Of a stretch of 64,000 bases of DNA, positions 54,783 to 62,874 are shown in pieces. The DNA comes from Mycobacterium pseudokansasii (lineage in GTDB: Bacteria > Actinomycetota > Actinomycetes > Mycobacteriales > Mycobacteriaceae): contig NZ_UPHU01000001.1 in NCBI RefSeq assembly GCF_900566075.1, positions 124,001-188,000 on the forward strand. The letters run 5' to 3'. The notes below the pieces were generated by a model. It made no database searches. It was given only the letters and a program-made list of their open reading frames with translations, and was not told the DNA's origin. A program made the position numbers and the translations under genes. Every line of letters starts with the position of its first letter. Position 1 is the stretch's first letter.

Positions 54783-55944
54783 CAACAGCGCGGGCCCACT
54801 GGTCGGGGTGCGTGTCGTCGATCTGACCGCAATGGTGATGGGGCCCTACTGCACCCAGATCATGGCCGACATGGGGGCCGACGTCATCAAGGTGGAGCCG
54901 CCGGACGGTGATGACACCCGCTACATTTCGGTCGGGCCGGCCCGCGGCATGAGCGGCGTGTTCGTCAACGTCAACCGTGGCAAGCGTGCCATCACCGTGG
55001 ACTTGAGGTCCGAGTCCGGCAGATCCGCGCTACGAGCGCTCGTCGAACAGGCCGACGTCTTCATCCACTCGATGCGGTCCAAAGCCATCAACCGGCTCGG
55101 CTTCGGCTATCCCGAGGTGGCCGCCATCAATCCGCGCATCGTCTACACGAACTGCTACGGATACGGCCGGCGCGGACCCAACCGGGATCTGCCGGCCTAC
55201 GACGACACCATCCAGGCGGCCTGCGGCTTGCCGTTCGTCCAGGAGCAGCTGACCGGTGAAGCCAATTATGTGGGAACGATTCTGGCCGACAAGGTAGCCG
55301 GTCTGACCGCGCTCTACGCCACGATGATGGCCCTGTTCCACCGGGAACGCACCGGCGAAGGGCAAGAAGTGGAAGTCGGCATGTTCGAAACGATGGCCTC
55401 CTTCATGCTGGTGGAGCACGCCAACGGCGCCATGTTCGATCCTCCGCTGGGTCCCGCGGTCTATCCCCGTACGGTGGCGCCCAACCGGCGGCCGTACCGA
55501 ACCAGCGACGGCTACATCGCCGCACTGATCTACAACGACAAGCACTGGGCGGCCTTCGTCGAGGCGGTGCGACCGGCCTGGGCCAGCGGTTGTTACGCCA
55601 CGCTGGAGGGACGAGCGCGCGAGATCGACACGGTGTATGCGCTACTGGCCGAAACGATTGCCCAGCGCACGACCCGGGAATGGCTCGAGCTGTTCCGGCA
55701 GCTGGAGATACCGGCATCGCCGTTGTCCAGTCCCGCGGAATTGTTCGACGACCCGCACCTCAACGCCGCAGGTTTCTTCGAGGCGGTTGCCACTCCCCAT
55801 GGCCTGGTGCGCTTTCCCGGTGTGCCGACATGGTTTTCCCGAACTCCCGGCCGGGTCGCCGGTCCGGCACCCGAACTGGGCGCACATACCGCCGAAGTGC
55901 TCGACGAGCTGGGCGTGGGAGTCGAGGCCGACGCCGCCGAATGA
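54775..55944 (+). CDS. CoA-transferase family III (CaiB/BaiF-like)
   Basis: 389 residues: 'GVRVVDLTAMVMGPYCTQIM', 'ADMGADVIKVEPPDGDDTR' (catalytic aspartate of the family follows at about residue 155 in 'AYDDTIQAACGLP'), 'GKRAITVDLRSESGR', 'FETMASFMLVEHANG' and 'AGFFEAVATPHG'. These enzymes move CoA from one acyl-CoA to another carboxylic acid. As last gene of the operon it would activate the acid released from the lactone, or recycle CoA. It overlaps the SDR by 8 bp. Together with the FadD gene of the other arm, the island has two CoA-activation routes. Confidence 0.92.
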   Translation: MPSNSAGPLVGVRVVDLTAMVMGPYCTQIMADMGADVIKVEPPDGDDTRYISVGPARGMSGVFVNVNRGKRAITVDLRSESGRSALRALVEQADVFIHSMRSKAINRLGFGYPEVAAINPRIVYTNCYGYGRRGPNRDLPAYDDTIQAACGLPFVQEQLTGEANYVGTILADKVAGLTALYATMMALFHRERTGEGQEVEVGMFETMASFMLVEHANGAMFDPPLGPAVYPRTVAPNRRPYRTSDGYIAALIYNDKHWAAFVEAVRPAWASGCYATLEGRAREIDTVYALLAETIAQRTTREWLELFRQLEIPASPLSSPAELFDDPHLNAAGFFEAVATPHGLVRFPGVPTWFSRTPGRVAGPAPELGAHTAEVLDELGVGVEADAAE

Positions 55945-56138
55945 GCCCGTCCGCGCGTGTCTTCGAAGGATTTCGGCGTCGCCGTAGCTAAGCTGGCTGG
56001 GATCACGAGGAGGGGCAGCGACGTATCGGCAGCAACGAAGGCGCCGGGCGGCAACATGGTCAGGGCGCGCTAACCGCGAGCACTGAGCCGGACGGGAAGC
56101 AATCCGTACCGGCACGTTCGGCACCACGACCCCGCTGG

Positions 56139-58160
56139 GTGGCCCCGGTGCGCCGTGCGGGACGGCGAGCTGTCCCGGATCGGCCCGAGCGATACGGCGG
56201 CATCCCGGCGCTGGACGGACTGCGTGCGATCGCGGTTACCTTGGTGCTCGCCGGGCACGGCGGCATTCCCGGCATGGGCGGTGGGTTCATCGGGGTCGAC
56301 ATCTTCTTCGTCCTCAGCGGATTCCTGATCACCTCGCTGCTGCTCGATGAGCTGCGGCACACCGGCCGCATCAGCTTGACCGCGTTCTGGATTCGCCGTG
56401 CCCGGCGGCTGCTGCCGGCGTTGGTCTTGATGGTGCTCACCGTCACCGCGGCACGCGAATTCCTTCCCTACCAAGCGCTTACAGGTCTGCGCAGCGACGC
56501 GATCGCCGCCTTCCTGTGGATGGCCAACTGGCGGTTTGTGGCGCAGAAGACCGACTATTTCACTCAGGGCGCCCCGCCGTCACCGCTGCAGCACACCTGG
56601 TCACTGGGGGTGGAGGAGCAGTACTACATCGCCTGGCCGCTGCTGCTGATAGCGGTGACCTTGCTCTTGGCGGCCCGGGCCAAACGCTACTTCGCCAAGA
56701 CCACGGTGGGCCACGTCCGGTTCGCCGCCTTCGTGATCGCCACCCTGGGCGCCCTGGGCTCGGCCGCGGCGGCCATCGTCTGCGTCTCCGCGGCGACGCG
56801 TGACCGGATCTATTTCGGCACCGATACGCGTGCCCAGGCCCTATTGATCGGAGCTGCGGCATCGGCTCTGCTGGTTCGGGATTGGGCCGCGCTGAACCGC
56901 GGCTGGTGCCTGGTCCGGAGCCGGTGGGGGCGGCGAATGGCCCGCCTGCTGCCGGTCGTCGGCGTCGCCGTGCTGGCGGCGCTGACTCACTTCGCGACCG
57001 GCAGCGTCGCCGAGTTCCGGCACGGTCTGCTGCTGGCCGTGGCCGTGGCCGCCGTCGTCGTGGTCGCCCCGGTGGCGCTCGAGCAGCGCGGAGCGGTGGC
57101 GAGGCTGTTGGCGTGGCGGCCGTTGGTCTGGCTGGGCACCATTTCATACGGCGTCTATTTGTGGCACTGGCCGATCTTCCTGACGCTCAACGGTGAACGC
57201 ACCGGATGGACCGGATTCCAACTGTTCGGCGTGCGCTGTGGCGCGACCGTGGCCTTGGCCACCGCATCATGGTGGTTGATCGAACAACCCATCCGGCGCT
57301 GGCGGCCCGCCGGTGTTCCGCTGCTGCCGCTTGCCGCGGCAACCGTGGCGACCGCGGCCGCGGCGACGATGCTGGTTGTCCCCGTCGCAACCGGACCCGG
57401 TCTGCGTGAAGTTGGTCTGCCGCCGGGGGTTTCGGCGGTCGCGGCGGTATCCCCGTCGCCGCCGGGACCGAGCCGACCAGGGCCGAACACCGGCCCGCGA
57501 GATCCCAACCGGCCGTTCACCGTTTCGGTGTTCGGTGATTCGATCGGCTGGACCATGATGCATTACCTGCCGCCCACACCCGGATTCCGATTCCTCGACC
57601 ACACCGTCATCGGGTGCAGCCTGGTGCGCGGCACGCCATATCGCTACATCGGCCAGACCCTGGAGCAAAGACCCGAATGCGACGGCTGGCCCAGCAGGTG
57701 GTCCACACAGATCAGCCAGGACCAACCGGATGTCGCGCTGCTGATCATCGGCCGGTGGGAGACCGTGGACCGGGTCAACGAAGGTAAGTGGACCCACATC
57801 GGTGACCCGACCTTCGACGCATACCTCAATTTCGAGCTGCAACGAGCCCTCGATATCGTCGGCTCCAGCGGTGTTCGCGTGATGGTGGCCACCGTCCCCT
57901 ACAGCCGGGGCGGTGAGAAACCCGACGGTCGTCTGTACCCGGAGGACCAACCCGACCGAGTCAACCAATGGAACACCATGTTGCGCAACACGGTTCGTGA
58001 TCACCCGAACGTCGGGATCGTCGACCTGAACAAGAAGCTGTGTCCCGACGGCGTTTACACCGCCAAGGTCGACGGCATCCAGGTGCGCAGCGACGGCGTC
58101 CACCTCACTCCGGAAGGCGTGAAGTGGCTGTTGCCCTGGCTCGAGGAGTCGCTGCGGTAG
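56139..58160 (+). CDS. OafA/YrhL-type membrane acyltransferase with SGNH domain
   Basis: 673 residues, position of Rv0111. Residues about 20-400 form an acyltransferase-3 membrane domain: 'IPALDGLRAIAVTLVLAGHG', 'FIGVDIFFVLSGFLITSLLL', 'FWIRRARRLLPALVL', 'HTWSLGVEEQYYIAWPLLLI' (catalytic histidine region). After a Pro-rich linker ('PSPPGPSRPGPNTGP') residues about 455-673 are an SGNH hydrolase-like domain with 'VSVFGDSIGW' and 'DGVHLTPEGVKW' (Asp-x2-His). It would transfer acyl groups to an extracytoplasmic glycan or lipid. GTG start; no better start exists in the open frame above it. Confidence 0.9.
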   Translation: MAPVRRAGRRAVPDRPERYGGIPALDGLRAIAVTLVLAGHGGIPGMGGGFIGVDIFFVLSGFLITSLLLDELRHTGRISLTAFWIRRARRLLPALVLMVLTVTAAREFLPYQALTGLRSDAIAAFLWMANWRFVAQKTDYFTQGAPPSPLQHTWSLGVEEQYYIAWPLLLIAVTLLLAARAKRYFAKTTVGHVRFAAFVIATLGALGSAAAAIVCVSAATRDRIYFGTDTRAQALLIGAAASALLVRDWAALNRGWCLVRSRWGRRMARLLPVVGVAVLAALTHFATGSVAEFRHGLLLAVAVAAVVVVAPVALEQRGAVARLLAWRPLVWLGTISYGVYLWHWPIFLTLNGERTGWTGFQLFGVRCGATVALATASWWLIEQPIRRWRPAGVPLLPLAAATVATAAAATMLVVPVATGPGLREVGLPPGVSAVAAVSPSPPGPSRPGPNTGPRDPNRPFTVSVFGDSIGWTMMHYLPPTPGFRFLDHTVIGCSLVRGTPYRYIGQTLEQRPECDGWPSRWSTQISQDQPDVALLIIGRWETVDRVNEGKWTHIGDPTFDAYLNFELQRALDIVGSSGVRVMVATVPYSRGGEKPDGRLYPEDQPDRVNQWNTMLRNTVRDHPNVGIVDLNKKLCPDGVYTAKVDGIQVRSDGVHLTPEGVKWLLPWLEESLR

Positions 58161-58826
58161 TCAGGTGCGTGCCCGGCAGCTCAGTTCCATGCCGTCGCCG
58201 CGCCTGGCGGGGAAGTTGAAGCTCACATAGCCGTTGCCGGGGTCACGCACGTACTCCAAGTAAGGCCGGGTGTCGGCTGCCTCGGTGTTGTCGGCGACGA
58301 TCAGCGCACCGGCGGACAGCGATGGTTCGAGCAACCGGATCACCGGCAGGTACAGCTCTTTCCAGCCGTCGAGCAGGACAAAACCGACCGGGCCGTCCAG
58401 GGAGGTCAGCGTCGAGAGCGCATCTCCGTCCAGGATGGTGATGAGGTCGTCCAGTCCGGTTCCGGCGAAGGTCCGGCTCGCGGCGGCGATCTTGGTGGCG
58501 CTGAGCTCGGTGGTGACCACCCGGCCGATGCCGTTGTCGCGCACCGCCGCGGCCAGATGGATCGCGGAAATGCCGAAGGACATCCCGAATTCGACGACCG
58601 TGCCGGGACGGGTAGCACGCACCAGCGCGTACAGCAGCTGGCCCGCTTCGGGGGTCACCGGGATGTAGAACGCACTCAGCGCATCCGCGCGTTCGCGGCT
58701 GCTCATCGAGGACAGCCGCTCGAGATCCTCCCGTTTGTCCCGTAGCTGCGCCATCTGATCAGCGGTCTCGCTGTACATCCGATTGAGCGCCGCCGCGACC
58801 CTGGGATCCTGCAACGTAGTGGCCAT
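58161..58826 (-). CDS. Class I SAM-dependent O-methyltransferase
   Basis: 221 residues of the cation-dependent O-methyltransferase family (CCoAOMT-like fold, Rv0187-like). Features are 'VVEFGMSFGISAIHLAAAV' (SAM motif I, near residue 80), 'VVTTELSATKIAAA' with the acidic ribose-binding residue, 'ILDGDALSTL', 'GFVLLDGWKELYLPVIRLL' (metal-site aspartate) and 'GALIVADNT'. It methylates a small hydroxylated compound that cannot be named. The stop abuts that of the convergent acyltransferase (no gap), and its start is divergent from the M-box riboswitch transcript, 35 bp away. Confidence 0.87.
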   Translation of the reverse strand: MATTLQDPRVAAALNRMYSETADQMAQLRDKREDLERLSSMSSRERADALSAFYIPVTPEAGQLLYALVRATRPGTVVEFGMSFGISAIHLAAAVRDNGIGRVVTTELSATKIAAASRTFAGTGLDDLITILDGDALSTLTSLDGPVGFVLLDGWKELYLPVIRLLEPSLSAGALIVADNTEAADTRPYLEYVRDPGNGYVSFNFPARRGDGMELSCRART

Positions 58827-58860
58827 GGCTTCGAGGGTAGGTGGGGGCCGCGTTCCCCGT

Positions 58861-58890
58861 TTGACGAGCCGCCGATACCGGTGTAAGCAT
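58861..58890 (+). promoter_or_regulatory. Candidate promoter for the M-box transcript
   Basis: TTGACG at 58861-58866 with a TGTAAG/TAAGCAT-like hexamer 17-19 bp downstream resembles a housekeeping-sigma promoter. It lies just before the M-box aptamer and just after the divergent methyltransferase start. Only position and similarity support it. Confidence 0.4.
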
Positions 58891-58899
58891 TAGACCCGC

Positions 58900-59075
58900 A
58901 AGCATCTCGGTAGGTGAGGCGTCTGCATGGATACAGGCCACTGACCCCGCACGTCGAGAGACGCCCCGGGTCAGGACAGCTCTTCCCGGCTTAAGGGTTG
59001 AGCCCAAGTGGCTTCCGGACGAGGTCCGGATACGCCGTGCAGTGCCGAAGCTCCGACGAGAGGGGTGTGCCCAGC
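58900..59075 (+). promoter_or_regulatory. M-box (ykoK leader) magnesium riboswitch
   Basis: The leader contains the ordered hallmarks of the M-box: 'TAGGTGAGGC' (58911-58920), 'GCATGGATACAGGCCACTGA' (58925 on), a GACG/CGTC hairpin and 'CCCGGGTCA', 'GGCTTAAGGGTTGAGCCCAA' (58989 on), a GCTTCCGGAC/GTCCGGA stem, then 'AGTGCCGAAGCTCCGACGAG' (59041 on). M-box RNAs bind Mg2+ and shut off downstream expression when Mg2+ is ample. In M. tuberculosis two M-boxes are known, before Rv1535 and before PE20. Here it leads a leader ORF, a small protein and an NRAMP-family transporter. No classical terminator with a U-run follows, so control may act through Rho or translation. Confidence 0.88.
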
Positions 59076-59158
59076 GGTTGGCGCCGGGCGTTCCCGCCTC
59101 GTACAGGTGAGTATTTTGACACCCGCGTGTGTCCTGGCCGTGAGGAGGTGAGGGCGAG

Positions 59159-59233
59159 ATGAGTAGTCCGGGCGATAGTCCTTATCCGAAATCCGTCTCG
59201 TCCCGATCCGGCTCCGGCATCCCTGCCGTCTGA
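59159..59233 (+). CDS. 24-residue leader ORF downstream of the M-box
   Basis: ATG 59159 has an excellent ribosome-binding site (GAGGAGGTGAGG, 10 nt before). It encodes 24 residues, 'MSSPGDSPYPKSVSSRSGSG' plus 'IPAV', ending at TGA 59231-59233. Four codons are proline (positions 4, 8, 10, 23) and serine is frequent. A 7-bp perfect hairpin follows 21 nt after the stop. Position between riboswitch and structural genes, with a strong site and tiny size, suggests a regulatory uORF whose translation reports on ribosome speed, analogous in principle to the proline-sensing mgtL leader of enterobacteria. Function is inferred. Confidence 0.6.
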   Translation: MSSPGDSPYPKSVSSRSGSGIPAV

Positions 59234-59254
59234 GCTTTCCCGGACAGCCGTTGC

Positions 59255-59274
59255 CGCGTGCGCATGTGCACGCG
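59255..59274 (+). promoter_or_regulatory. GC-rich hairpin between leader ORF and structural genes
   Basis: CGCGTGC (59255-59261) and GCACGCG (59268-59274) form a perfect 7-bp stem with a 6-nt loop (GCATGT). There is no T-run, so it is not a canonical intrinsic terminator. It may be a mycobacterial-type terminator, a pause site, or one branch of a switch with the leader ORF region. Confidence 0.4.
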
Positions 59275-59353
59275 CCACCGAGCGGCACGTGACCGGGCGC
59301 TCGTATCGCCGGCGAATGGCGCAAGTCGATCGGGCTGCCGGCAGGAGAAAACA

Positions 59354-59545
59354 ATGACCACGATGACCACGAATCTTGTTGCGCCGCGGCGGTTTATCCG
59401 GTTGACCAAAGGCCGGCGGTCGGTGCTGGGCGCCAGCCGTAGGCTGCCGGGCACACTGAGCGCGTCCTTCACGATGACCCCACAGCAGCGAGCCGACGCG
59501 TACCTGGCGCGGATGCCCATTGCGGTGATCACCGGCCCGCAGTAA
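59354..59545 (+). CDS. Small conserved-looking protein of the M-box operon
   Basis: 63 residues, basic ('TTNLVAPRRFIRLTKGRRSV', then 'MTPQQRADAYLARMPIAVIT'). The ATG at 59354 has AGGAG 8 nt upstream. An open frame extends upstream to 59258 but without a site. It ends 8 bp before the start of the NRAMP gene, so the two are co-translated or coupled. Its position directly after an M-box recalls the small M-box-controlled gene Rv1535, though homology could not be checked. No membrane helix is predicted by eye. It may assist or regulate Mg2+ uptake. Confidence 0.65.
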   Translation: MTTMTTNLVAPRRFIRLTKGRRSVLGASRRLPGTLSASFTMTPQQRADAYLARMPIAVITGPQ

Positions 59546-59553
59546 GCGGCAAC

Positions 59554-61425
59554 GTGTCACTACCGACTCAGCGGGCAGGCGCCGATCCGGCGCCCCGCCC
59601 GCCGAGTCGGCCCGCCCGCCGTGCCAACTTCGATGAGATAGCGAGCAATCCGATGACTTCGATCACCACCCGGCACCACGGTGGCCCGCCCGGTCGCACA
59701 CCCGACCAAACCCCGCGCACTCCCGTCGTGCCCGACACCGCGGTGGCGGACACGGCACATTGTGGCGACATCGTCGGTGCCTTCGGACGGATTCCCCGTG
59801 ACGGCGAAGGCGTGAGCCGCAAACGCTGGGCGCGCCTGCGGACCTTGATGGTCATCAGTGGCCCCGGCCTGATCGTGATGGTTGGCGACAACGACGCCGG
59901 CGGTGTCGCAACGTACGCACAGGCCGGGCAGGACTACGGGATGAAGCTGTTGTGGACGCTGACGTTGCTCATCCCGGTGCTGTATGTAAACCAGGAGATG
60001 GTGCTGCGACTCGGTGCTGTCGCGCGTGTTGGGCACGCGCGGTTGATATTCGAACGCTTCGGCAAGTTCTGGGGCGCATTCAGCGTCGGAGATCTGCTGA
60101 TTCTCAACGCGCTGACGATCGTCACCGAATTCATCGGCGTATCAATGGCACTCGGGTTCCTGGGTTGTCCCAAGACCATTGCCGTTCCGGCCGCTGCGGT
60201 GCTGTTGTTCGCGGTGGTGGCCGGCGGCTCGTTCCGCCGCTGGGAAGCGATGATGTTCCTGCTGATCGCGGTGAACGTGGTGATCATCCCGATGGCGCTG
60301 CTGGTGCACCCGACTTTCACCGGGACCGTCGACGGATTGCGGCCACAGTTCCCGGGCGGACTAGACGCCACCGTGCTGTTGCTGATCGTCGCGATCGTCG
60401 GCACCACCGTCGCGCCATGGCAGTTGTTCTTCCAGCAGTCCAACGTGGTCGACAAGCGCATCACCACACAGTGGATTTCTTATGCGCGAGCTGATTTGGT
60501 GCTCGGCATTGTCGTCGTGATGGCCGGCGCGACAGCGCTGATGGCGGTGACCGCGTTCGGATTGTCCGGCTCCGGCGACGCCGGGCACTTCACCGACGCG
60601 GGGGCGGTGGCGACGGGTCTGGCCAACCACTTCAGCGGCACGGTGGGCATGCTGTTCGCGATCATCCTGCTCGACGCGTCCCTGATCGGAGCGAACGCGA
60701 TCGGACTGGCCACCACCTATGCCGTCGGTGACGCAATGGGCAAGCGGCACTCACTGCACTGGAAGGTCAGCGAAGCGCCACTGTTCTACGGCGGCTACGC
60801 CGTCCTCCTCGCGGTGTCGGCTGCAATTGCGTTCAGTCCCGATCAGGTCTTGGGCCTGGTAACCCAGGGCGTGCAGGCGCTCGCCGGCATCCTGTTGCCC
60901 TCGGCGACCGTCTTCCTGGTTCTGCTGTGCAATGACCGCGCGGTTCTGGGGCCATGGACAAACACGCTGCGGCAGAACATCTTTGCCTGGTCGACGGTAT
61001 GGTGTCTGGTGTTGCTGTCGCTCGCGTTGACGACGGCGACGTTCTTCCCGCACCTGTCCACCAACACCCTGGTGGCCGGGCTCGGGGCCGGAGCGGCGAC
61101 CGGCATCATCGGCGGAACGGCCGTGCTGATCGCCGGCCGGCGCAAGGGTGACCGGCGCAAGGCGGAGACGATCTCGCAGGCATTCGGTGGCGGCCTGGAT
61201 CCTCAAGACGTGGACGAACTCGACGACACCTCGTTGCTGACCCGCGCTGAGCGGCGTGCTGTTCGCCGGCAGGACCGGGCGAACTGGCGTACGCCCGATC
61301 TGGCCACCATGACCCGCCCAACCATGTCACCGGCCCGTCGTGCGGGCCTGTTCACCCTGCGCGGCTACCTGGTGGTGGCGGTGGTGCTGGTCGTCGTCAA
61401 GGTCGTCGAGGTCGGCCTGGGCTGA
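59554..61425 (+). CDS. NRAMP-family divalent metal transporter (Nramp-related Mg transporter candidate)
   Basis: Up to 623 residues (GTG 59554; ATG 59653 would give 590). An N-terminal hydrophilic region of about 90 residues precedes about 11 membrane helices; the C-terminus ends with a charged stretch ('LTRAERRAVRRQDRANW') and one more helix. In classical NRAMP Mn/Fe carriers helix 1 has DPGN and helix 6 MPHN. Here the places read 'VMVGDNDAGGVATYAQAGQ' and 'GTTVAPWQLFFQQSNVVDKR', so the metal-binding Met is absent. Divergent NRAMP relatives of this type include Mg2+ transporters under M-box control in Clostridium. The M-box upstream makes Mg2+ the best guess for the substrate. Confidence 0.85.
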   Translation: MSLPTQRAGADPAPRPPSRPARRANFDEIASNPMTSITTRHHGGPPGRTPDQTPRTPVVPDTAVADTAHCGDIVGAFGRIPRDGEGVSRKRWARLRTLMVISGPGLIVMVGDNDAGGVATYAQAGQDYGMKLLWTLTLLIPVLYVNQEMVLRLGAVARVGHARLIFERFGKFWGAFSVGDLLILNALTIVTEFIGVSMALGFLGCPKTIAVPAAAVLLFAVVAGGSFRRWEAMMFLLIAVNVVIIPMALLVHPTFTGTVDGLRPQFPGGLDATVLLLIVAIVGTTVAPWQLFFQQSNVVDKRITTQWISYARADLVLGIVVVMAGATALMAVTAFGLSGSGDAGHFTDAGAVATGLANHFSGTVGMLFAIILLDASLIGANAIGLATTYAVGDAMGKRHSLHWKVSEAPLFYGGYAVLLAVSAAIAFSPDQVLGLVTQGVQALAGILLPSATVFLVLLCNDRAVLGPWTNTLRQNIFAWSTVWCLVLLSLALTTATFFPHLSTNTLVAGLGAGAATGIIGGTAVLIAGRRKGDRRKAETISQAFGGGLDPQDVDELDDTSLLTRAERRAVRRQDRANWRTPDLATMTRPTMSPARRAGLFTLRGYLVVAVVLVVVKVVEVGLG

Positions 61426-61756
61426 CCCGGGACCACCACACGCCGCAGTGTCCACCCCGCGCGGTCATGCCTACCGGCACCTGCCGGGACGGCGCCGATC
61501 CAGTCGTGCCCCAAGTGGTACCACCCAACGGCGGCTTTCCCATCAGCCGCATCAGGCTCCGCGGGTTCGGGGTATCTCGTTTTGCCCGACTGTCAGCGAC
61601 AAATTCTACAAATTCGTTGCGCCCCTGGGCTTGTCGCCAAGAGGCTGGCAATTTTCATGCGTCCACGCGCACCAGACTCCCCCGGGGGTCGACGTGAAAG
61701 ATGTGATCGCCGGACCCAGGACTCGACGCCAGCGCGGTGACTAGATCAGCACCGCC
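61426..61756. other. Intergenic gap, nothing recognised
   Basis: 331 bp between the convergent NRAMP and ldtA genes. Open frames here have no recognisable protein features. No strong hairpin or repeat was seen; a GC-rich start gives way to a locally AT-richer stretch near 61595-61620. Confidence 0.5.
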
Positions 61757-62512
61757 TCAGGCGACCACTTCGATCGGATCGCCGACGTTGACGGTGTTGA
61801 AGTACCAGGCGGCGTTGTCCGGGCTGAGGTTGATGCAGCCATGGCTGACGTTGGCGTAGCCCTGTGAGTTGACCGACCAGGGCGCCGAGTGCACGTACAC
61901 GCCGCTCCAGGTGACCCGAACCGCGTAGGAGGCGGTGATCAGATAGCCGTCGGAAGAGTTCAGCGGAATGCCGATGGTGCGTGAATCCATCACCACCGTG
62001 CGCTCTTTCGACAGGGCGCTGAAATTGCCGATCGGCGTCGGACGGCTGGGCTTGCCCATCGACGCCGGCATGGTGCGCAGGACCTCTCCGTTTCGGCTGA
62101 CCGTGAACGTGTGTGCGGAGATGCTGGCCACCCCCAGCAGTTCGTCGCCGGTTTCGAAGCCGTCGGTCAGCTCCTGCGCATCCACCGAAATTTGGCTATG
62201 GGTCGGCCAGTAGTGGTCGGGGATCCACTGCACGACGAAGCTGTCGACCCACTCGAAATGTCCGGTCATGTTGCTGGGGGAGGTGACACGAATGGTCCGT
62301 TCGGCGGCGCGGCGATCGAGGACGGGAGCGGTGAAGGTCACCACCACCGGGTGTGCCACGCCCACCACTGCGCCATTGGCCGGCAACACCGCGGCGACTG
62401 CTGGCACGGGCTGCGGCAGAGGCACCGCGGCGCTCGCCAGAGCGCCCGACCCGGCCAGGGCCATCGTCGTGATTGTGACCATAACGAACAGATAACGAAC
62501 TGCGTGGCGCAT
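61757..62512 (-). CDS. ldtA: L,D-transpeptidase LdtA (LdtMt1-like)
   Basis: 251 residues. A signal peptide (residues 1-30, ending 'ALASAAVP') exports it to the periplasm, followed by a bacterial Ig-like domain ('PVPAVAAVLPANGAVVGVAH' to about residue 120) and the YkuD catalytic domain with 'VYVHSAPWSVNSQGYANVSH' and 'HGCINLSPDNAAWYF' (catalytic His and Cys near 205-225). It makes 3-to-3 crosslinks in peptidoglycan and is inhibited by carbapenems. The start is ATG 62510-62512, which gives the known length; upstream in-frame codons are not signal-like. Matches Rv0116c in sequence and neighbourhood (oxyS follows). Confidence 0.95.
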   Translation of the reverse strand: MRHAVRYLFVMVTITTMALAGSGALASAAVPLPQPVPAVAAVLPANGAVVGVAHPVVVTFTAPVLDRRAAERTIRVTSPSNMTGHFEWVDSFVVQWIPDHYWPTHSQISVDAQELTDGFETGDELLGVASISAHTFTVSRNGEVLRTMPASMGKPSRPTPIGNFSALSKERTVVMDSRTIGIPLNSSDGYLITASYAVRVTWSGVYVHSAPWSVNSQGYANVSHGCINLSPDNAAWYFNTVNVGDPIEVVA

Positions 62513-62874
62513 GACGGTCACCCTTCGGGACGGCGCAATCAACACAACCGCATTCTAGGGCTGTGTACCCGCTACGTGCTGCAGCAAACATCTCGGACTG
62601 GCGGTCCGGCTTTGCTCCGGTCGTCATGGTAGCGATCCGTCGTCGGTCTTGCCCGGGTCGCGACGCGGCCGGCGCCCCGCTGCGGCAGCCGGCCCTCCAC
62701 GCGTCGATCGCGTCGCTGCCCGTCGAGTCGGCGTCCGGGGCGATGGCCGGTCTCGCGCGCCGCGAACCTGGCCCGGGCGCCCCGGGCGCGCGGTCTCGGC
62801 CTGTTGAGACTGGCTGACCGGCCGACGACACGTTAGCCTCAGCGACATCGTGCTCCACCGCCGAGGAGGTGTCA
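62513..62874. other. Divergent promoter region between ldtA and oxyS; no gene seen
   Basis: 362 bp separating the two divergent genes. It must contain both promoters. No convincing operator palindrome, repeat or small ORF with a ribosome-binding site was recognised. The oxyS ribosome-binding site (GAGGAGG at 62863-62869) is at its right edge. Confidence 0.5.

Noticed and set aside
59255..59274. Intrinsic terminator for the M-box switch
   Set aside because: The stem is perfect but there is no following T-run; kept only as a hairpin of unknown role.
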